DNA of 64,000 nt from JACVRW01 sp963751835 (GCA_963751835.1 CAVVWD010000021.1:1-64000), one strand, 5' to 3'. Counted from the stretch's first letter, positions 8,247 to 16,186 are shown. A program made the numbers and translations. Notes: a model not told the origin generated them from the letters alone.

Positions 8247-8928
8247 TAGCGCCGAGCCATACAGCCGTCGTCGGTGTAGTCCATGAACCCCTCCACCGCG
8301 ACTTGATTGGAGAGTGCAGGGAGGCCGACGGCGCGAACCGTGTCGTTGCCCGCCCCGTCGCCCTGAGAACTCTCCTTCGAGTACGTAGCGGTGGGGCTGC
8401 CGTCGTAGTCGGCCAAGCCGAAGCCCTCGTGGCAAAGGGTGATGGTGGCGGGCTCGCGGGGTTGTACGCCACTGTGCGCGCTGGTGTTCCCCTTCTCGTT
8501 CAAATCGTGGCCGTCGCCGTTATTCCAGATCTTGTCGTGCTCGAGCGGGGGTCGGTCCGATTCGACGTAGCGGAGAAGACCACCTCGTCCATGGGGGTGT
8601 TGCCCTCGTAATCGAGCATGGTGACGGGGTGGGCGGGGTCGCGGAGCGTGAGGCCCATTGTGTCCGGGTCATTGTTGTTCGTCACCACGCCGAGCGTGAT
8701 GCCCTCGACCGCAACCTCGTTGCTGTCGGCGCGGAGCGTGTCGTTGCCGCCGAACGTGTTGAGCTCGAACACGTCGCTGGTTGCGATTTGGGGTCCGGGT
8801 CCGGTGTGCGGGGTTGTCAAACCGCTTATGGAGGGGCCGACCTGGGCGCTGGCCGGTCCTGCGGCTGCGAGGAAGCCCGCCACGACGCCGAGGGTTGCGA
8901 CCGACCGCTTGATGGTGCTGCTGAACAT
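8243..8928 (-). pseudogene. Paralogue of the secreted protein at 5995, one frame break
   Basis: Starts at 8928 with GGGGAAG upstream. The signal peptide MFSSTIKRSVATLGVVAGFL differs from the first paralogue at only three of 28 positions. The shared block SDVFELNTFGGNDTL follows. The frame breaks in the G-run near 8545-8550: before it the protein reads DEVVFSATSNRTDP, after it LEHDKIWNNGDGHDLNEKGN continues in another frame to 8243. The remaining part ends QVAVEGFMDYTDDGCMARRY. A one-base slip in a homopolymer is the simplest explanation, so this may be an intact secreted protein of about 228 residues. It lacks the VKAP/GTQVGSE repeats of its sister. Confidence 0.6.
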
Positions 8929-8950
8929 GATGCTTCCCCTTGCTGAGGGT

Positions 8951-8976
8951 GGGTTGCTTGTCGGCGGGTATGACCC
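8951..8976 (-). promoter_or_regulatory. 26-nt leader element shared with 6856-6881
   Basis: Identical over 26 nt to the element before the first secreted paralogue; here it lies 23 nt before the start codon at 8928. The identity outside the coding part shows that gene and regulatory region were duplicated together. Confidence 0.5.
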
Positions 8977-9214
8977 CCGGACGGCGGGGAAGGTTGGTGG
9001 TTTGGCTCGGGCGATTCTCTTGGCTGTTGCGGGGGCGGGCGGCCCCACGGGAGGTAGCCGCCCCCAGCGCCCGCCCCCGGCGTGACTGGTCGCTCGGCCA
9101 GGAAGGGCCGCGTTCGCAGAAGCCGGATACACAAAGGAAGCCGGCCCCCGCGCATTTCTCGCCGCCCTTTGTCCTCCGGCCTCCCAGGAGGGCCGGAACT
9201 ACTGACAAATGTGC

Positions 9215-9412
9215 CTACGAATAAATGTCACAGTTGTCCGCCATCGGGTCGAGCCCGATGCCGCCGCTTCCGTGGACGATGGGACCCACCGTGCCGACGC
9301 ATGCATGCGCGGGTGCCGTTCCGGTCGTCGCGGCGAGGGCACCCGCCGCCATGAGGGCCGCGACGAGCGCGAGGGCGCGCCTGAGCGGGCGTGGGTTAAA
9401 TCGAAGGATCAT
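9215..9412 (-). CDS. Small secreted peptide
   Basis: 65 residues from the ATG at 9412, with GGGAGG upstream. An Arg-containing n-region is followed by a hydrophobic core (ALALVAALMAAGALAATTG) and a likely cleavage after AHA. The mature part is about 29 residues with two Cys (ACVGTVGP and ADNCDIYS). No family is recognised. Confidence 0.5.
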   Translation of the reverse strand: MILRFNPRPLRRALALVAALMAAGALAATTGTAPAHACVGTVGPIVHGSGGIGLDPMADNCDIYS

Positions 9413-9577
9413 CTCGTTACCTCCCGTGTCGTCGCGGCGAGCGGCCCGCCGACCGCAGGCTGCCTACGAGCCTGCTCGCGGGGCCTGGTTCTGCTCACCT
9501 ATGCGAAGTCGGCCTGCGGCCGGATCACACTGGCGCGGTCGAACCCCCGCCCGCCCCTCAGAGCTAGGATCGCTGGA

Positions 9578-9955
9578 ATGACTGAGGAGCAATGGCACCC
9601 AGCAAGGCTCATCCCTACCGCTGGCATCCGTGGGCAGGAGGAGCAGGAACGGCGCGCCACGTCCTCCCTGCTTGCCGTGATGGGAGCAGTGCCCGACTTT
9701 GGGCGCGCGCTTCTCTCCAATCTCGGTGCCCCGCGCGGTCGCATTGCGACCTTTGCTGAGGTCCAGCTCAAGGACGCTGACGGCAAGCTCTCCATCCCGG
9801 ATGGGGCCATCGTCGTGGAGCGCGGCAAGACGCGCTGGTGTTGTCTTGTCGAGGTCAAGACTTCCGGCGCTCCCTTGAAGGGCGAGCAAGTCTCGCGCTA
9901 CCTCGACATGGCCCGCGATCACGGCTTTGACGCGGTGCTGACGCTCTGCGAGGGG
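9578..9955 (+). pseudogene. N-terminal fragment of a PD-(D/E)XK nuclease-like protein
   Basis: From the ATG at 9578: MTEEQWHPARLIPTAGIRGQ, then EQERRATSSLLAVMGAVPDFG, then a restriction-endonuclease-like core. The core has PDGAIVVERGK and LVEVKTSGAPLKGEQV, which supply the D and ExK of the PD-(D/E)XK motif. Proteins starting this way are large in other actinobacteria (recalled). Here the family sequence ends near residue 126 (DAVLTL), exactly where the IS110 transposase sequence begins in another frame, so the gene is truncated. Confidence 0.6.
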
Positions 9956-10656
9956 AAACGGATCCCGAGGCGCTGGCCGATCTCGCCAAGGGCAAGCTGC
10001 GAGCGAAGCTGCCGGCGCTCAGAGCCGCGCTCGAAGGCCGCTTCAGGGAACACCACGCCCTGCTCGTCTCGCACTTGCTCTCACACATCGACTATCTGGA
10101 CGAGACGATCGACGCGCTGTCCGCCGAGATCGAGCAGCGCCTGCGCCCTTTCGAGCGCAAGCGTGAGCTGCTCTGCACGATCCCCGGGGTGGCCGAGCGC
10201 ACCGCTGAGGTGATCCTGGCCGAGTTCGGCCACGAGATGGAGCGCTTCCCCAGTCACCGCCACGCCGCCAGCTGGGCGGCGATCTGTCCCGGCCACGACG
10301 AGTCCGCCGGAAAGCGCAGAACAGGCAAGACCCGCAAGGGCAACCGCTGGCTGCGGACCGCCCTCATCGAGGCCGCCCAGAGCGCCGCCGGGCGCACCAA
10401 GGACACCTATCTGCACGCCCAATACCTGCGCGTGAAGCGGCGCCGCGGACACAAGAAGGCGATCGTCGCGGTCGCCCACTCGATCCTCGTCGCCGCCTAC
10501 TACATCCTGCGCGACGACCGTCCCTACCAAGAGCTCGGCGGCGACTACTTCCTACGACGCGAAGACCGCGAGCGCGTCGCGAAACGACTCGTGCGCCAGC
10601 TCGAACGCCTGGGGCACAGCGTTACGCTGGAACCCGTGGCGGAGCCGGCGAGGTGA
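9952..10656 (+). mobile_element. IS110-family transposase remnant (C-terminal part)
   Basis: The frame from about 9952 reads DPEALADLAKGKLRAKLPAL, then HIDYLDETIDALS, then the Transposase_20 domain of IS110: IPGVAERTAEVILAEFG, ASWAAICPGHDESAGKRRTG, KKAIVAVAHSILVAAYYILR and LGGDYF. The N-terminal DEDD catalytic half is missing, so it is not active. IS110 elements lack terminal inverted repeats, so the exact edges are uncertain; the right edge abuts the next SnoaL gene. It is fused to the truncated nuclease gene on its left. Confidence 0.85.
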
Positions 10657-10662
10657 GCGGGA

Positions 10663-11058
10663 ATTTCTGACCAGAACGTGGAGGTCGTTCGTCGGACCAT
10701 GGACGCGTACAACACGCGTGACCTGCCCGCCTATTTCGACATGATCTCGGAGTCGGTGAGGTTCCAGTCGCGGTTCAGCGCGATGGGTCGCGTCTATCGC
10801 GGCCACGACGACCTCCGCCGCTACTTTGCCGAGCTGGACGAGGTGTGGTCGCGGTACGAGATGCGAGTACTGAGCCTGGTCCCCGCGGGCCGTCAGGTGG
10901 CCGCGCTGTGTCACCTGTACGCGGTCGGCCGGGGGAGCGACCTGCAGGTGGAGGAGAACTCCGCCATCGTCTTCACCGTGGAGGAGGGGAAGATCGTCCG
11001 GATCGACGCGTACCCCACGCACGCCGAGGCCCTCGAAGCCGCGGGGCTGCGAGAGTAG
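10663..11058 (+). CDS. SnoaL-like protein with apparent ATT start
   Basis: The family start 'MSxxNVEVVRR' aligns with ISDQNVEVVRR, so the initiation codon would be the ATT at 10663. AGGTGA lies 6 nt upstream, overlapping the stop of the IS110 frame. The first ordinary start is a GTG at 10678, which would remove five family residues. The rest is a full SnoaL/NTF2 fold, with DLPAYFDMISESVRFQSRFS and an end GKIVRIDAYPTHAEALEAAG. It may be translated weakly from ATT, or its start was altered when the IS fragment landed. It lies just before a second SnoaL gene. Confidence 0.7.
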   Translation: MSDQNVEVVRRTMDAYNTRDLPAYFDMISESVRFQSRFSAMGRVYRGHDDLRRYFAELDEVWSRYEMRVLSLVPAGRQVAALCHLYAVGRGSDLQVEENSAIVFTVEEGKIVRIDAYPTHAEALEAAGLRE

Positions 11059-11061
11059 GCG

Positions 11062-11466
11062 GTGTCGCAAGAGAACGTGGAGATGGTCCGCCGCATCTTC
11101 GACGAGGCCCAGCACCACCCGGAGGGCTTCTTCGAAAGCCTCGATGAGGACGTGGAATGGGACGCGCGGGCTATCGACGTTCCCGATGTGGGAGCGTCGT
11201 ATTGGCGCGGACGGGCGGCCGTTAGAGACTTCTTCCGCCGCTGGGTCGGCGCATTCGACGAATGGAGCGTCGAGCTCGTCGAAGCGATCGACGTGGGAGA
11301 TTCGGTTGTGGCTCACGTCCACCAGTCGGGCCGAGGGAAGGGCAGCGGCGCTACGGTCGACGCAGGCCACTGGCAAGTGTGGACCGTCCGCGATGGGAAG
11401 GTCGTACGCTGGACGCTCCACGTCGATAGGGTCGAGGCCCTCAAAGCCGTGGGACTGTCCGAGTAG
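11062..11466 (+). CDS. SnoaL-like (NTF2-fold) protein
   Basis: 134 residues from a GTG: MSQENVEMVRRIFDEAQHHP, ending VVRWTLHVDRVEALKAVGLS. It is a complete member of the same family as the genes at 7000 and 10663 and begins 3 nt after the preceding stop, so the two are probably cotranscribed. Aromatic and acidic residues line the predicted cavity (EWDARAIDVPDVGASYWRG), but no catalytic assignment is possible. Confidence 0.8.
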   Translation: MSQENVEMVRRIFDEAQHHPEGFFESLDEDVEWDARAIDVPDVGASYWRGRAAVRDFFRRWVGAFDEWSVELVEAIDVGDSVVAHVHQSGRGKGSGATVDAGHWQVWTVRDGKVVRWTLHVDRVEALKAVGLSE

Positions 11467-11510
11467 GCGAGACACCCTCAGACCTCGAAGCTCTTGATCC
11501 CGGCGGTGCT

Positions 11511-11536
11511 TCCCTGCCCGGCCCACCTCGAGAAGC
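11511..11536 (+). repeat. Right attachment-site copy (attR-like)
   Basis: TCCCTGCCCGGCCCAC, two unmatched bases, then CGAGAAGC. This repeats the 3' end and flank of the tRNA at 4122-4147. It lies between the last island gene and the DUF1269 gene and is not part of any tRNA here. Confidence 0.7.
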
Positions 11537-11575
11537 GCCACTAGGGCGGGGTTGCCGTGAACAAGGAGGCAGCAG

Positions 11576-12082
11576 ATGAGCGAGCTGGTCGCGATCGCAT
11601 ATCCGGACGAGGCAGCGGTCACGCGCGCCGAAGCCAACCTTGCGGAGGCCATCCACGCGGGGCTGATAGACGTCGAGGACGTGGTCGTCATCGTCCGGGA
11701 CGAGGACGGCACCGTCGACGTCCGGCAGGGCAGCACTGGCGTCGGGCCGGCCGCGGTCGGGGGTGCCATGTGGGGCGGCCTGATCGGGCTGGTCTTCCTC
11801 GCCCCCCTTTTGGGCATGGCCGTGGGCGCGCTCGCGGGCGGTGCGGTTTGGAAGAGCACATTCGGCGACGCGGGTGTTGCCGAGAGCTTCGTGGACGAAC
11901 TGCGCGAGAGCCTTACGCCAGGCAGCGCCGCCCTGGTGCTGCTCGTCCGCGAGATGACCCCCGAGAAGGTTCTCCCGCAAATTCGCGAGCACGGACGCGT
12001 CATCCAGACCTCGCTCAGCGACAAGGTCGAAGCACAGCTCGCGGCGGCGCTAGCGGCGGCTGGCCACGGCCCCGCCGCCTAA
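11576..12082 (+). CDS. DUF1269 glycine-zipper membrane-associated protein
   Basis: 168 residues: MSELVAIAYPDEAAVTRAEA, a ferredoxin-like N-terminal part, then a glycine-zipper hairpin (GGAMWGGLIGLVFLAPLLGM followed by AVGALAGGA) and a C-terminal part ending VIQTSLSDKVEAQL. This is the standard DUF1269 plan; the role is unknown, possibly membrane stress. AAGGAGG lies upstream (11562-11568). A paralogue lies convergently at 12089-12574 with 6 nt between the two stops. Confidence 0.85.
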   Translation: MSELVAIAYPDEAAVTRAEANLAEAIHAGLIDVEDVVVIVRDEDGTVDVRQGSTGVGPAAVGGAMWGGLIGLVFLAPLLGMAVGALAGGAVWKSTFGDAGVAESFVDELRESLTPGSAALVLLVREMTPEKVLPQIREHGRVIQTSLSDKVEAQLAAALAAAGHGPAA

Positions 12083-12088
12083 TCGAGG

Positions 12089-12574
12089 TCAGCTGCGGGC
12101 GGCGTCGAGCGCTTCTTGAAGCGCGCTCTCGTCCTCGTCGCTGAGCGAGGTCTGGATGACTGTGCCGGGCACCTTGATCTCGGGCAGGACCTTGTCGGCC
12201 GACATCTTGCTCACGAGCACGATCAAGGCCGCCTTGCCCGGCTCGAGCTCGCTACCGAGGCGCTTCATGAAGTCGTCGTCGACCCCACTGTCGCTCATCG
12301 CGCCACCCGCTGCCCCGGCGGCGGCACCAACCGCCATGCCGAACAGCGGCACGAAGAAGAGCAGTCCGATCAGGCCACCCCACAAAGCCCCACCAGCGGC
12401 GCCAAAGCCGGCCAGTGAAGGCTGGTGCAGCTTCACCTTGCCATCGCCGCGGCGTTCGACGACGACGACGTCGTCGATCTCAATCAGGTGGGCCTTCGCG
12501 GCCTCGCCGACGTTAGAAGCGACCTGCTGCGCGGTGGGCAGGTCGTCGTAGGCGATCGCAACCAGGTCACTCAC
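12089..12574 (-). CDS. DUF1269 glycine-zipper protein, second copy
   Basis: 161 residues: MSDLVAIAYDDLPTAQQVAS, the glycine-rich hairpin GGALWGGLIGLLFFVPLFGM, and the end VIQTSLSDEDESALQEALDA. It is clearly homologous along its whole length to the gene at 11576. An AGGAGGTTGA sequence lies just before the ATG. The two copies face each other, an old inverted duplication given their divergence. Confidence 0.85.
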   Translation of the reverse strand: MSDLVAIAYDDLPTAQQVASNVGEAAKAHLIEIDDVVVVERRGDGKVKLHQPSLAGFGAAGGALWGGLIGLLFFVPLFGMAVGAAAGAAGGAMSDSGVDDDFMKRLGSELEPGKAALIVLVSKMSADKVLPEIKVPGTVIQTSLSDEDESALQEALDAARS

Positions 12575-12730
12575 TGCTCAACCTCCTAGTCGATGGGCGG
12601 CACGCATCCTCTCACGCAACGCTCGCGCGTGCCTAACGGCCACGGCACGAGAGGAGCACCGGTCCCCAGTGCGTCCAACGCGGCAATAATCCACCGTCGA
12701 GCGCAATGCTGGCCCAACCCGAAGGAGGGC

Positions 12731-14338
12731 GTGATTAGCCCCGGCGACTCATCCGTCGACGACGAGCCAGAGTGGGCGGCGGGCAGCCGGCGCCTGGCCG
12801 TGCTGCTGGCGATGGCGATGTTCGTGCTCGTCGTGGACACGTCACTGATGAACGTGTCGATTGGGAAGGTCGTCGAGGACCTCGACACGACCGTCAGCGG
12901 GGTGCAGGGCGCCATCGCGCTGGAGGCGCTCGTGTCGGCCGCGTTCATCCTGATCGGGAGCAAGGTCGGCGACCTCATCGGGCGTAAGCGGGCCTTCGTC
13001 CTCGGTCTGCTCGGCTACGCGCTGGGCGCCCTGGCCATGGCGTTGTCTCAGGGCATCACGGCGATCATCGTGTTCTGGGCGATCGTCGGCGGGCTTGGCG
13101 CGTCGCTGCTGCTGCCTGCGATGCAGTCGCTGATCCACGGCAACTTCCAAGGTGCGGCCCAGAAGAAGGCTTACGCGCTGGTGGGGGCCGCGGCGGCGAT
13201 CGCCGCCGCCGTCGGGCCGTTGATCGGCGGCTTCCTGACCACCTTCCTGTCATGGCGCGTCGGATTCCTGCTGGAGGTCGTCGTGATCATGGTGGTCCTC
13301 AGCGGCCTCAAGCTCGTCCATGACGTGCCCTACACCGGCCCGCGCGTGGTTGACGGCGTCGGCGCGCTGCTGTCGGCAGTCGGCATGGGCGGCGTCGTCA
13401 TCGGCATCCTCGTCTGGCAGGAGGGCGGGGAGTTCGTCGGCGTCCTGATCGCGGTCGGCCTGGTCGCGCTCTGGTCACTCGCCCGCTGGCTCGTCCGGCG
13501 CAAGCGCGAGGGCAAGCCGACGCTGCTCGATCCAGACCTCTTCAAACACGACCTGTTCCGGCTGGGCATCACGGCGCAGATGCTGCAGAACATCGCCCTC
13601 GGAGGCGCGATGATCGCGCTGCCGATCTACCTGCAGATGGTCCTGGAGTACAACGCCCTGGAGACCGGCCTGACGCTCGCGCCGCTGTCATTGACGATGT
13701 TCGGGATGGCGCTCGTCGCCGGCAAGCGTGCGGGCGAGCGACGACCCGCAAGCATCATCCGCCTCGGATCGGGACTGCTGACCGTTGGCATGGTGCTGCT
13801 CATCCCGATCGTCCCGCGTGCGGACTCTGGCTGGGCCCTCGTCATCCCGTTGGCGATCGCCGGGGCGGGACTGGGCCTGCTGGTGTCCCAACTCAACAAC
13901 TACACCCTCTCGCCGATCTCCGACGAGCGCGTCAGCGAGGCCGCCGGCGTCAACTCCGCCGCCGGGTCCTTCGGGCTGTCCTTCGGGCTCGCGTTCGCGG
14001 GAGCAATCATGCTCGCAACGCTCTCGATCGCGTTCACCGAGATGGCTCAGGACAGCACCGTGCTGCCGGCAGCGGCCCAGGAGCAGGTCGCCCAGGCGCT
14101 CGAAGACGACGCGGAGGTGTTGAGCAACACGCAGCTCCAGAGGCAGCTCGCCGACCAGCCTCCGGAGATCCAGGACGAGATCATCCGCATCAACACCGAC
14201 GCCCGACCGCTCGCCCTGCAGGTCGCGCTGCTCGTCCCGATCCTCGCCGGCCTGCTCGGGTTGCTCAACGGGTTCCGCATGATGCGCCGACCCGATCCGG
14301 CCGCATCGGACGGCGCGGAGATGGCGGCCCTCGCCTGA
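12731..14338 (+). CDS. MFS multidrug efflux transporter, DHA2 (EmrB/QacA) type
   Basis: 535 residues from the GTG at 12731, chosen because GAAGGAGG ends 3 nt upstream; an open frame extends back to 12593 without a ribosome site. The N-terminal half has the first-helix motif LVVDTSLMNVSIGKV and motif A GSKVGDLIGRKRAF between helices 2 and 3. Length and hydrophobic segments fit the 14-helix drug:H+ antiporter-2 family. An extended polar region before the last helix (about residues 440-490, VLPAAAQEQVAQALEDDAEV) is common in this subgroup. The substrate is unknown. No regulator is adjacent. Confidence 0.88.
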   Translation: MISPGDSSVDDEPEWAAGSRRLAVLLAMAMFVLVVDTSLMNVSIGKVVEDLDTTVSGVQGAIALEALVSAAFILIGSKVGDLIGRKRAFVLGLLGYALGALAMALSQGITAIIVFWAIVGGLGASLLLPAMQSLIHGNFQGAAQKKAYALVGAAAAIAAAVGPLIGGFLTTFLSWRVGFLLEVVVIMVVLSGLKLVHDVPYTGPRVVDGVGALLSAVGMGGVVIGILVWQEGGEFVGVLIAVGLVALWSLARWLVRRKREGKPTLLDPDLFKHDLFRLGITAQMLQNIALGGAMIALPIYLQMVLEYNALETGLTLAPLSLTMFGMALVAGKRAGERRPASIIRLGSGLLTVGMVLLIPIVPRADSGWALVIPLAIAGAGLGLLVSQLNNYTLSPISDERVSEAAGVNSAAGSFGLSFGLAFAGAIMLATLSIAFTEMAQDSTVLPAAAQEQVAQALEDDAEVLSNTQLQRQLADQPPEIQDEIIRINTDARPLALQVALLVPILAGLLGLLNGFRMMRRPDPAASDGAEMAALA

Positions 14339-14502
14339 CGGGAGGCCGACGCGGGAACGAACCGCGGCGGCTGCCCGCGCCGGCTCGAGTCCTCGGCCCG
14401 TGCGTGAGATCTGACCCTTCGGGGTAAGAACGACCTGTCGACGTAGAAGCCCTCGCGTCGGCTGTCGCCGGCCGAGGGCGTGGCCCACCAGGAGGCGGCC
14501 TC

Positions 14503-14727
14503 ATGAGCGTCACAGAACTTGCCCGGCCCAGGGGACTCGACCGCGAGGCCGTCCTGCTACGCGGCATCGTCACCAACCTCGAAGACGTCTGCGAGGCCAC
14601 CGTCGACAAGCTCGACGAGTACTTCACGACCGGCAACCCGGCCGCGCTCGACGATGTCCGCGGCCTGCTCAGGGAAAGCGCCCGGACCGTTGACGCGCTG
14701 ACAGAGTTCGCCGGCCCGGACACCTAG
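14503..14727 (+). CDS. Small hypothetical protein
   Basis: 74 residues, helical and acidic (NLEDVCEATVDKLDEYFTTG). The ribosome site AGGAGGCGG lies 6 nt before the ATG. No known domain is recognised. It probably shares a transcript with the DUF4326 gene that starts 34 nt later. Confidence 0.55.
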   Translation: MSVTELARPRGLDREAVLLRGIVTNLEDVCEATVDKLDEYFTTGNPAALDDVRGLLRESARTVDALTEFAGPDT

Positions 14728-14761
14728 CACGGCACATCCACTCCGCGTCCGCCGGTGGAAC

Positions 14762-14998
14762 ATGCGGGCACCGCTCGACGGTGCGGTGCTTGTAGCCCGG
14801 CCCTCACGTTGGGGCAACCCGTACTCGATCGAGGAGTACGGCCGCAAGCAAGCGATCGAGATGTACGAGCAATGGCTGCTCGCCAATGACGAACTGCTCG
14901 CCCAGCTGCCCAGCCTCAAGGGGAGGCGGCTCGCCTGCTACTGCAAGCTCGACGAGCCCTGCCACGCCGACGTCCTCGCCCGGCTCGCGAACGAGTAG
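14762..14998 (+). CDS. DUF4326 family protein
   Basis: 78 residues with the family signatures VLVARPSRWGNPYSIEEYGR and KGRRLACYCKLDEPCHADVL. DUF4326 proteins are short, with a conserved WGNP motif and a CYC...CHxDVL motif that may bind metal; they occur in bacteria and phages, with no established function. The start at the ATG is a little short compared with family members, which often have a further strand before it, but no upstream start codon is in frame. Confidence 0.8.
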   Translation: MRAPLDGAVLVARPSRWGNPYSIEEYGRKQAIEMYEQWLLANDELLAQLPSLKGRRLACYCKLDEPCHADVLARLANE

Positions 14999-15011
14999 GA
15001 AGCGACGCCCT

Positions 15012-15500
15012 CTAGCGGCCGAGCAGCGCGATCATCGCGGACTGCACGAAGCGGGGCGGGAAGGTCATCACGACGTTCTCGCGGTGGCGCTTCAGGAAGC
15101 CGGCCGCCCAGCGGGCGCCGCGCAGGTTGCGGGGGATGCCACCGCGCAAGAAGAGGCCCTCGCGCGCGGCGGCGGCGCTGTCCGTCAGGAAGTCCTGCAG
15201 GTCGAGCGCCGGGATCACGTGGCAGCGCAGGTGCGCCTCCTCGCCGAGGCTCTCGAGCCCGTGCGTCGTTCGGGGCCTGACGACCACCTCTCCGTCCTCC
15301 GGGCCGATCTCGCGCTTTTCGCGGCCGACCCGGATCCGGGCTCGGCCGTCGACGACCGACCAGCGTTCCTCCTGGTGCGGATGCAGGTGCGGCGGGAGCG
15401 CCCCGCCCGGCTCGAGCCAGGACTCGACGAAGAGGTTCTCGCCGTCCGGCTCGAAGGCGTAGCTGACACGGTGTACGGGATCGTGGACCCGGCTTGGCAT
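15012..15500 (-). CDS. Cupin-domain protein
   Basis: 162 residues. The cupin core has metal-binding motif 1 PPHLHPHQEERWSVVDGRAR and a later motif 2 region ending RPRTTHGLESLGEEAHLRCH. Metal ligands would be H, H, E and a later H. The C-terminal 60 residues are helical (ARWAAGFLKRHRENVVMTFP). It is divergent from a TetR gene with a 47-bp palindrome between them, so it is very likely the target of that repressor. GGAG lies before the ATG. The substrate is unknown. Confidence 0.85.
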   Translation of the reverse strand: MPSRVHDPVHRVSYAFEPDGENLFVESWLEPGGALPPHLHPHQEERWSVVDGRARIRVGREKREIGPEDGEVVVRPRTTHGLESLGEEAHLRCHVIPALDLQDFLTDSAAAAREGLFLRGGIPRNLRGARWAAGFLKRHRENVVMTFPPRFVQSAMIALLGR

Positions 15501-15527
15501 CGGTGGCTCCTCTCGGCGGCGGCTCGT

Positions 15528-15574
15528 TTGTTACCTGGCGGTAACTTATCACATAAGTTACTCTCCGGTAACAA
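15528..15574. promoter_or_regulatory. Palindromic operator between the cupin and TetR genes
   Basis: A double dyad centred on cac at 15550-15552: TTGTTACC-5 nt-GTAACTTAT-cac-ATAAGTTAC-5 nt-GGTAACAA. All 17 bp of paired arms match. TTAC/GTAA half-sites at this spacing are typical of TetR-family operators and could bind two dimers. It ends at the base before the TetR GTG and lies 28 nt before the cupin start, so it can control both. Confidence 0.85.
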
Positions 15575-16186
15575 GTGGCGGCGTTATCGAAGACGCGCAC
15601 GCGGATCTCCGCCGGCGAGCGCCGTGAGCTGATCATGCGCGCCGCCGGCCGGCTGTTCGCGCGCGACGGGTACGCGGGCACCAGGATCGACGACATCGCC
15701 GCCGCGGCCGATGTGACGAAGCCGATCGTCTATCGCCACTTCGAGTCGAAGCAGGCGCTCTACATGGCCCTGCTCGCGAAGCACGAGGAGGACCTGCCGA
15801 CCTTCTTCGAGACCGTCCGGAGCGCCTCTGCGACCCCGCCGCCGGACGTGGACGTCCTCTTCCGCATGGTCCTCGAGCACTGGCTCGACTACGTGCGCGA
15901 GAACCAGCACGCCTGGCTGATGCTGTTCCGCGACCGGTCGGGGGACGAAGAGATCCAGCGGCTTCGCCGGCGCGTGAGCCTGCGCGCCCGCGAGGTGCTC
16001 GTGGCCTTCATCGCCGAGCAGGCCGGGTCACGCATGCCCGCCGAGGAGATCGAGCCGACCGCCGAAGCTTTGAGGAGCGGCCTCGCCGGTCTTGCGCTCT
16101 GGTGGATCGACAATCCCGAGGTGCCGAAGCCCGTGCTCGTGGAGGTGGGCGCGCGCATCGGCCGAGCGGCCGTAACGGAGCCGTGA
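15575..16186 (+). CDS. TetR-family transcriptional repressor
   Basis: 203 residues. The N-terminal HTH shows the family pattern: ELIMRAAGRLFARDGYAGTR, then IDDIAAAADVTKPIVYRHF and ESKQALYMALL. The C-terminal ligand domain is about residues 85-200. The GTG start immediately follows the palindrome with no room for a ribosome site, so the mRNA is probably leaderless. It likely represses itself and the divergent cupin gene. It overlaps the next gene by 4 nt (GTGA). Confidence 0.9.
   Translation: MAALSKTRTRISAGERRELIMRAAGRLFARDGYAGTRIDDIAAAADVTKPIVYRHFESKQALYMALLAKHEEDLPTFFETVRSASATPPPDVDVLFRMVLEHWLDYVRENQHAWLMLFRDRSGDEEIQRLRRRVSLRAREVLVAFIAEQAGSRMPAEEIEPTAEALRSGLAGLALWWIDNPEVPKPVLVEVGARIGRAAVTEP

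Larger units (their letters stand above)
4122..11536. mobile_element. Putative tRNA-integrated genomic island (about 7.4 kb, decayed)
   Basis: Bounded by the tRNA 3' end and its 26-nt partial duplicate (24 of 26 positions match). Inside are accessory genes only: secreted proteins, SnoaL-like proteins, a phage-type HTH/zinc-ribbon gene with frame breaks, a nuclease-like gene truncated at an IS110 fragment, and long stretches without genes. No integrase, excisionase or relaxase is visible, so the element is probably a remnant that cannot move by itself. An alternative is that the duplicate arose from an older tandem tRNA copy. Confidence 0.55.

Noticed and set aside
10552..12024. 490-codon minus-strand open frame across the SnoaL and DUF1269 genes
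   Set aside because: Runs antisense to four recognisable genes and crosses the att-like repeat; a GC-driven shadow.
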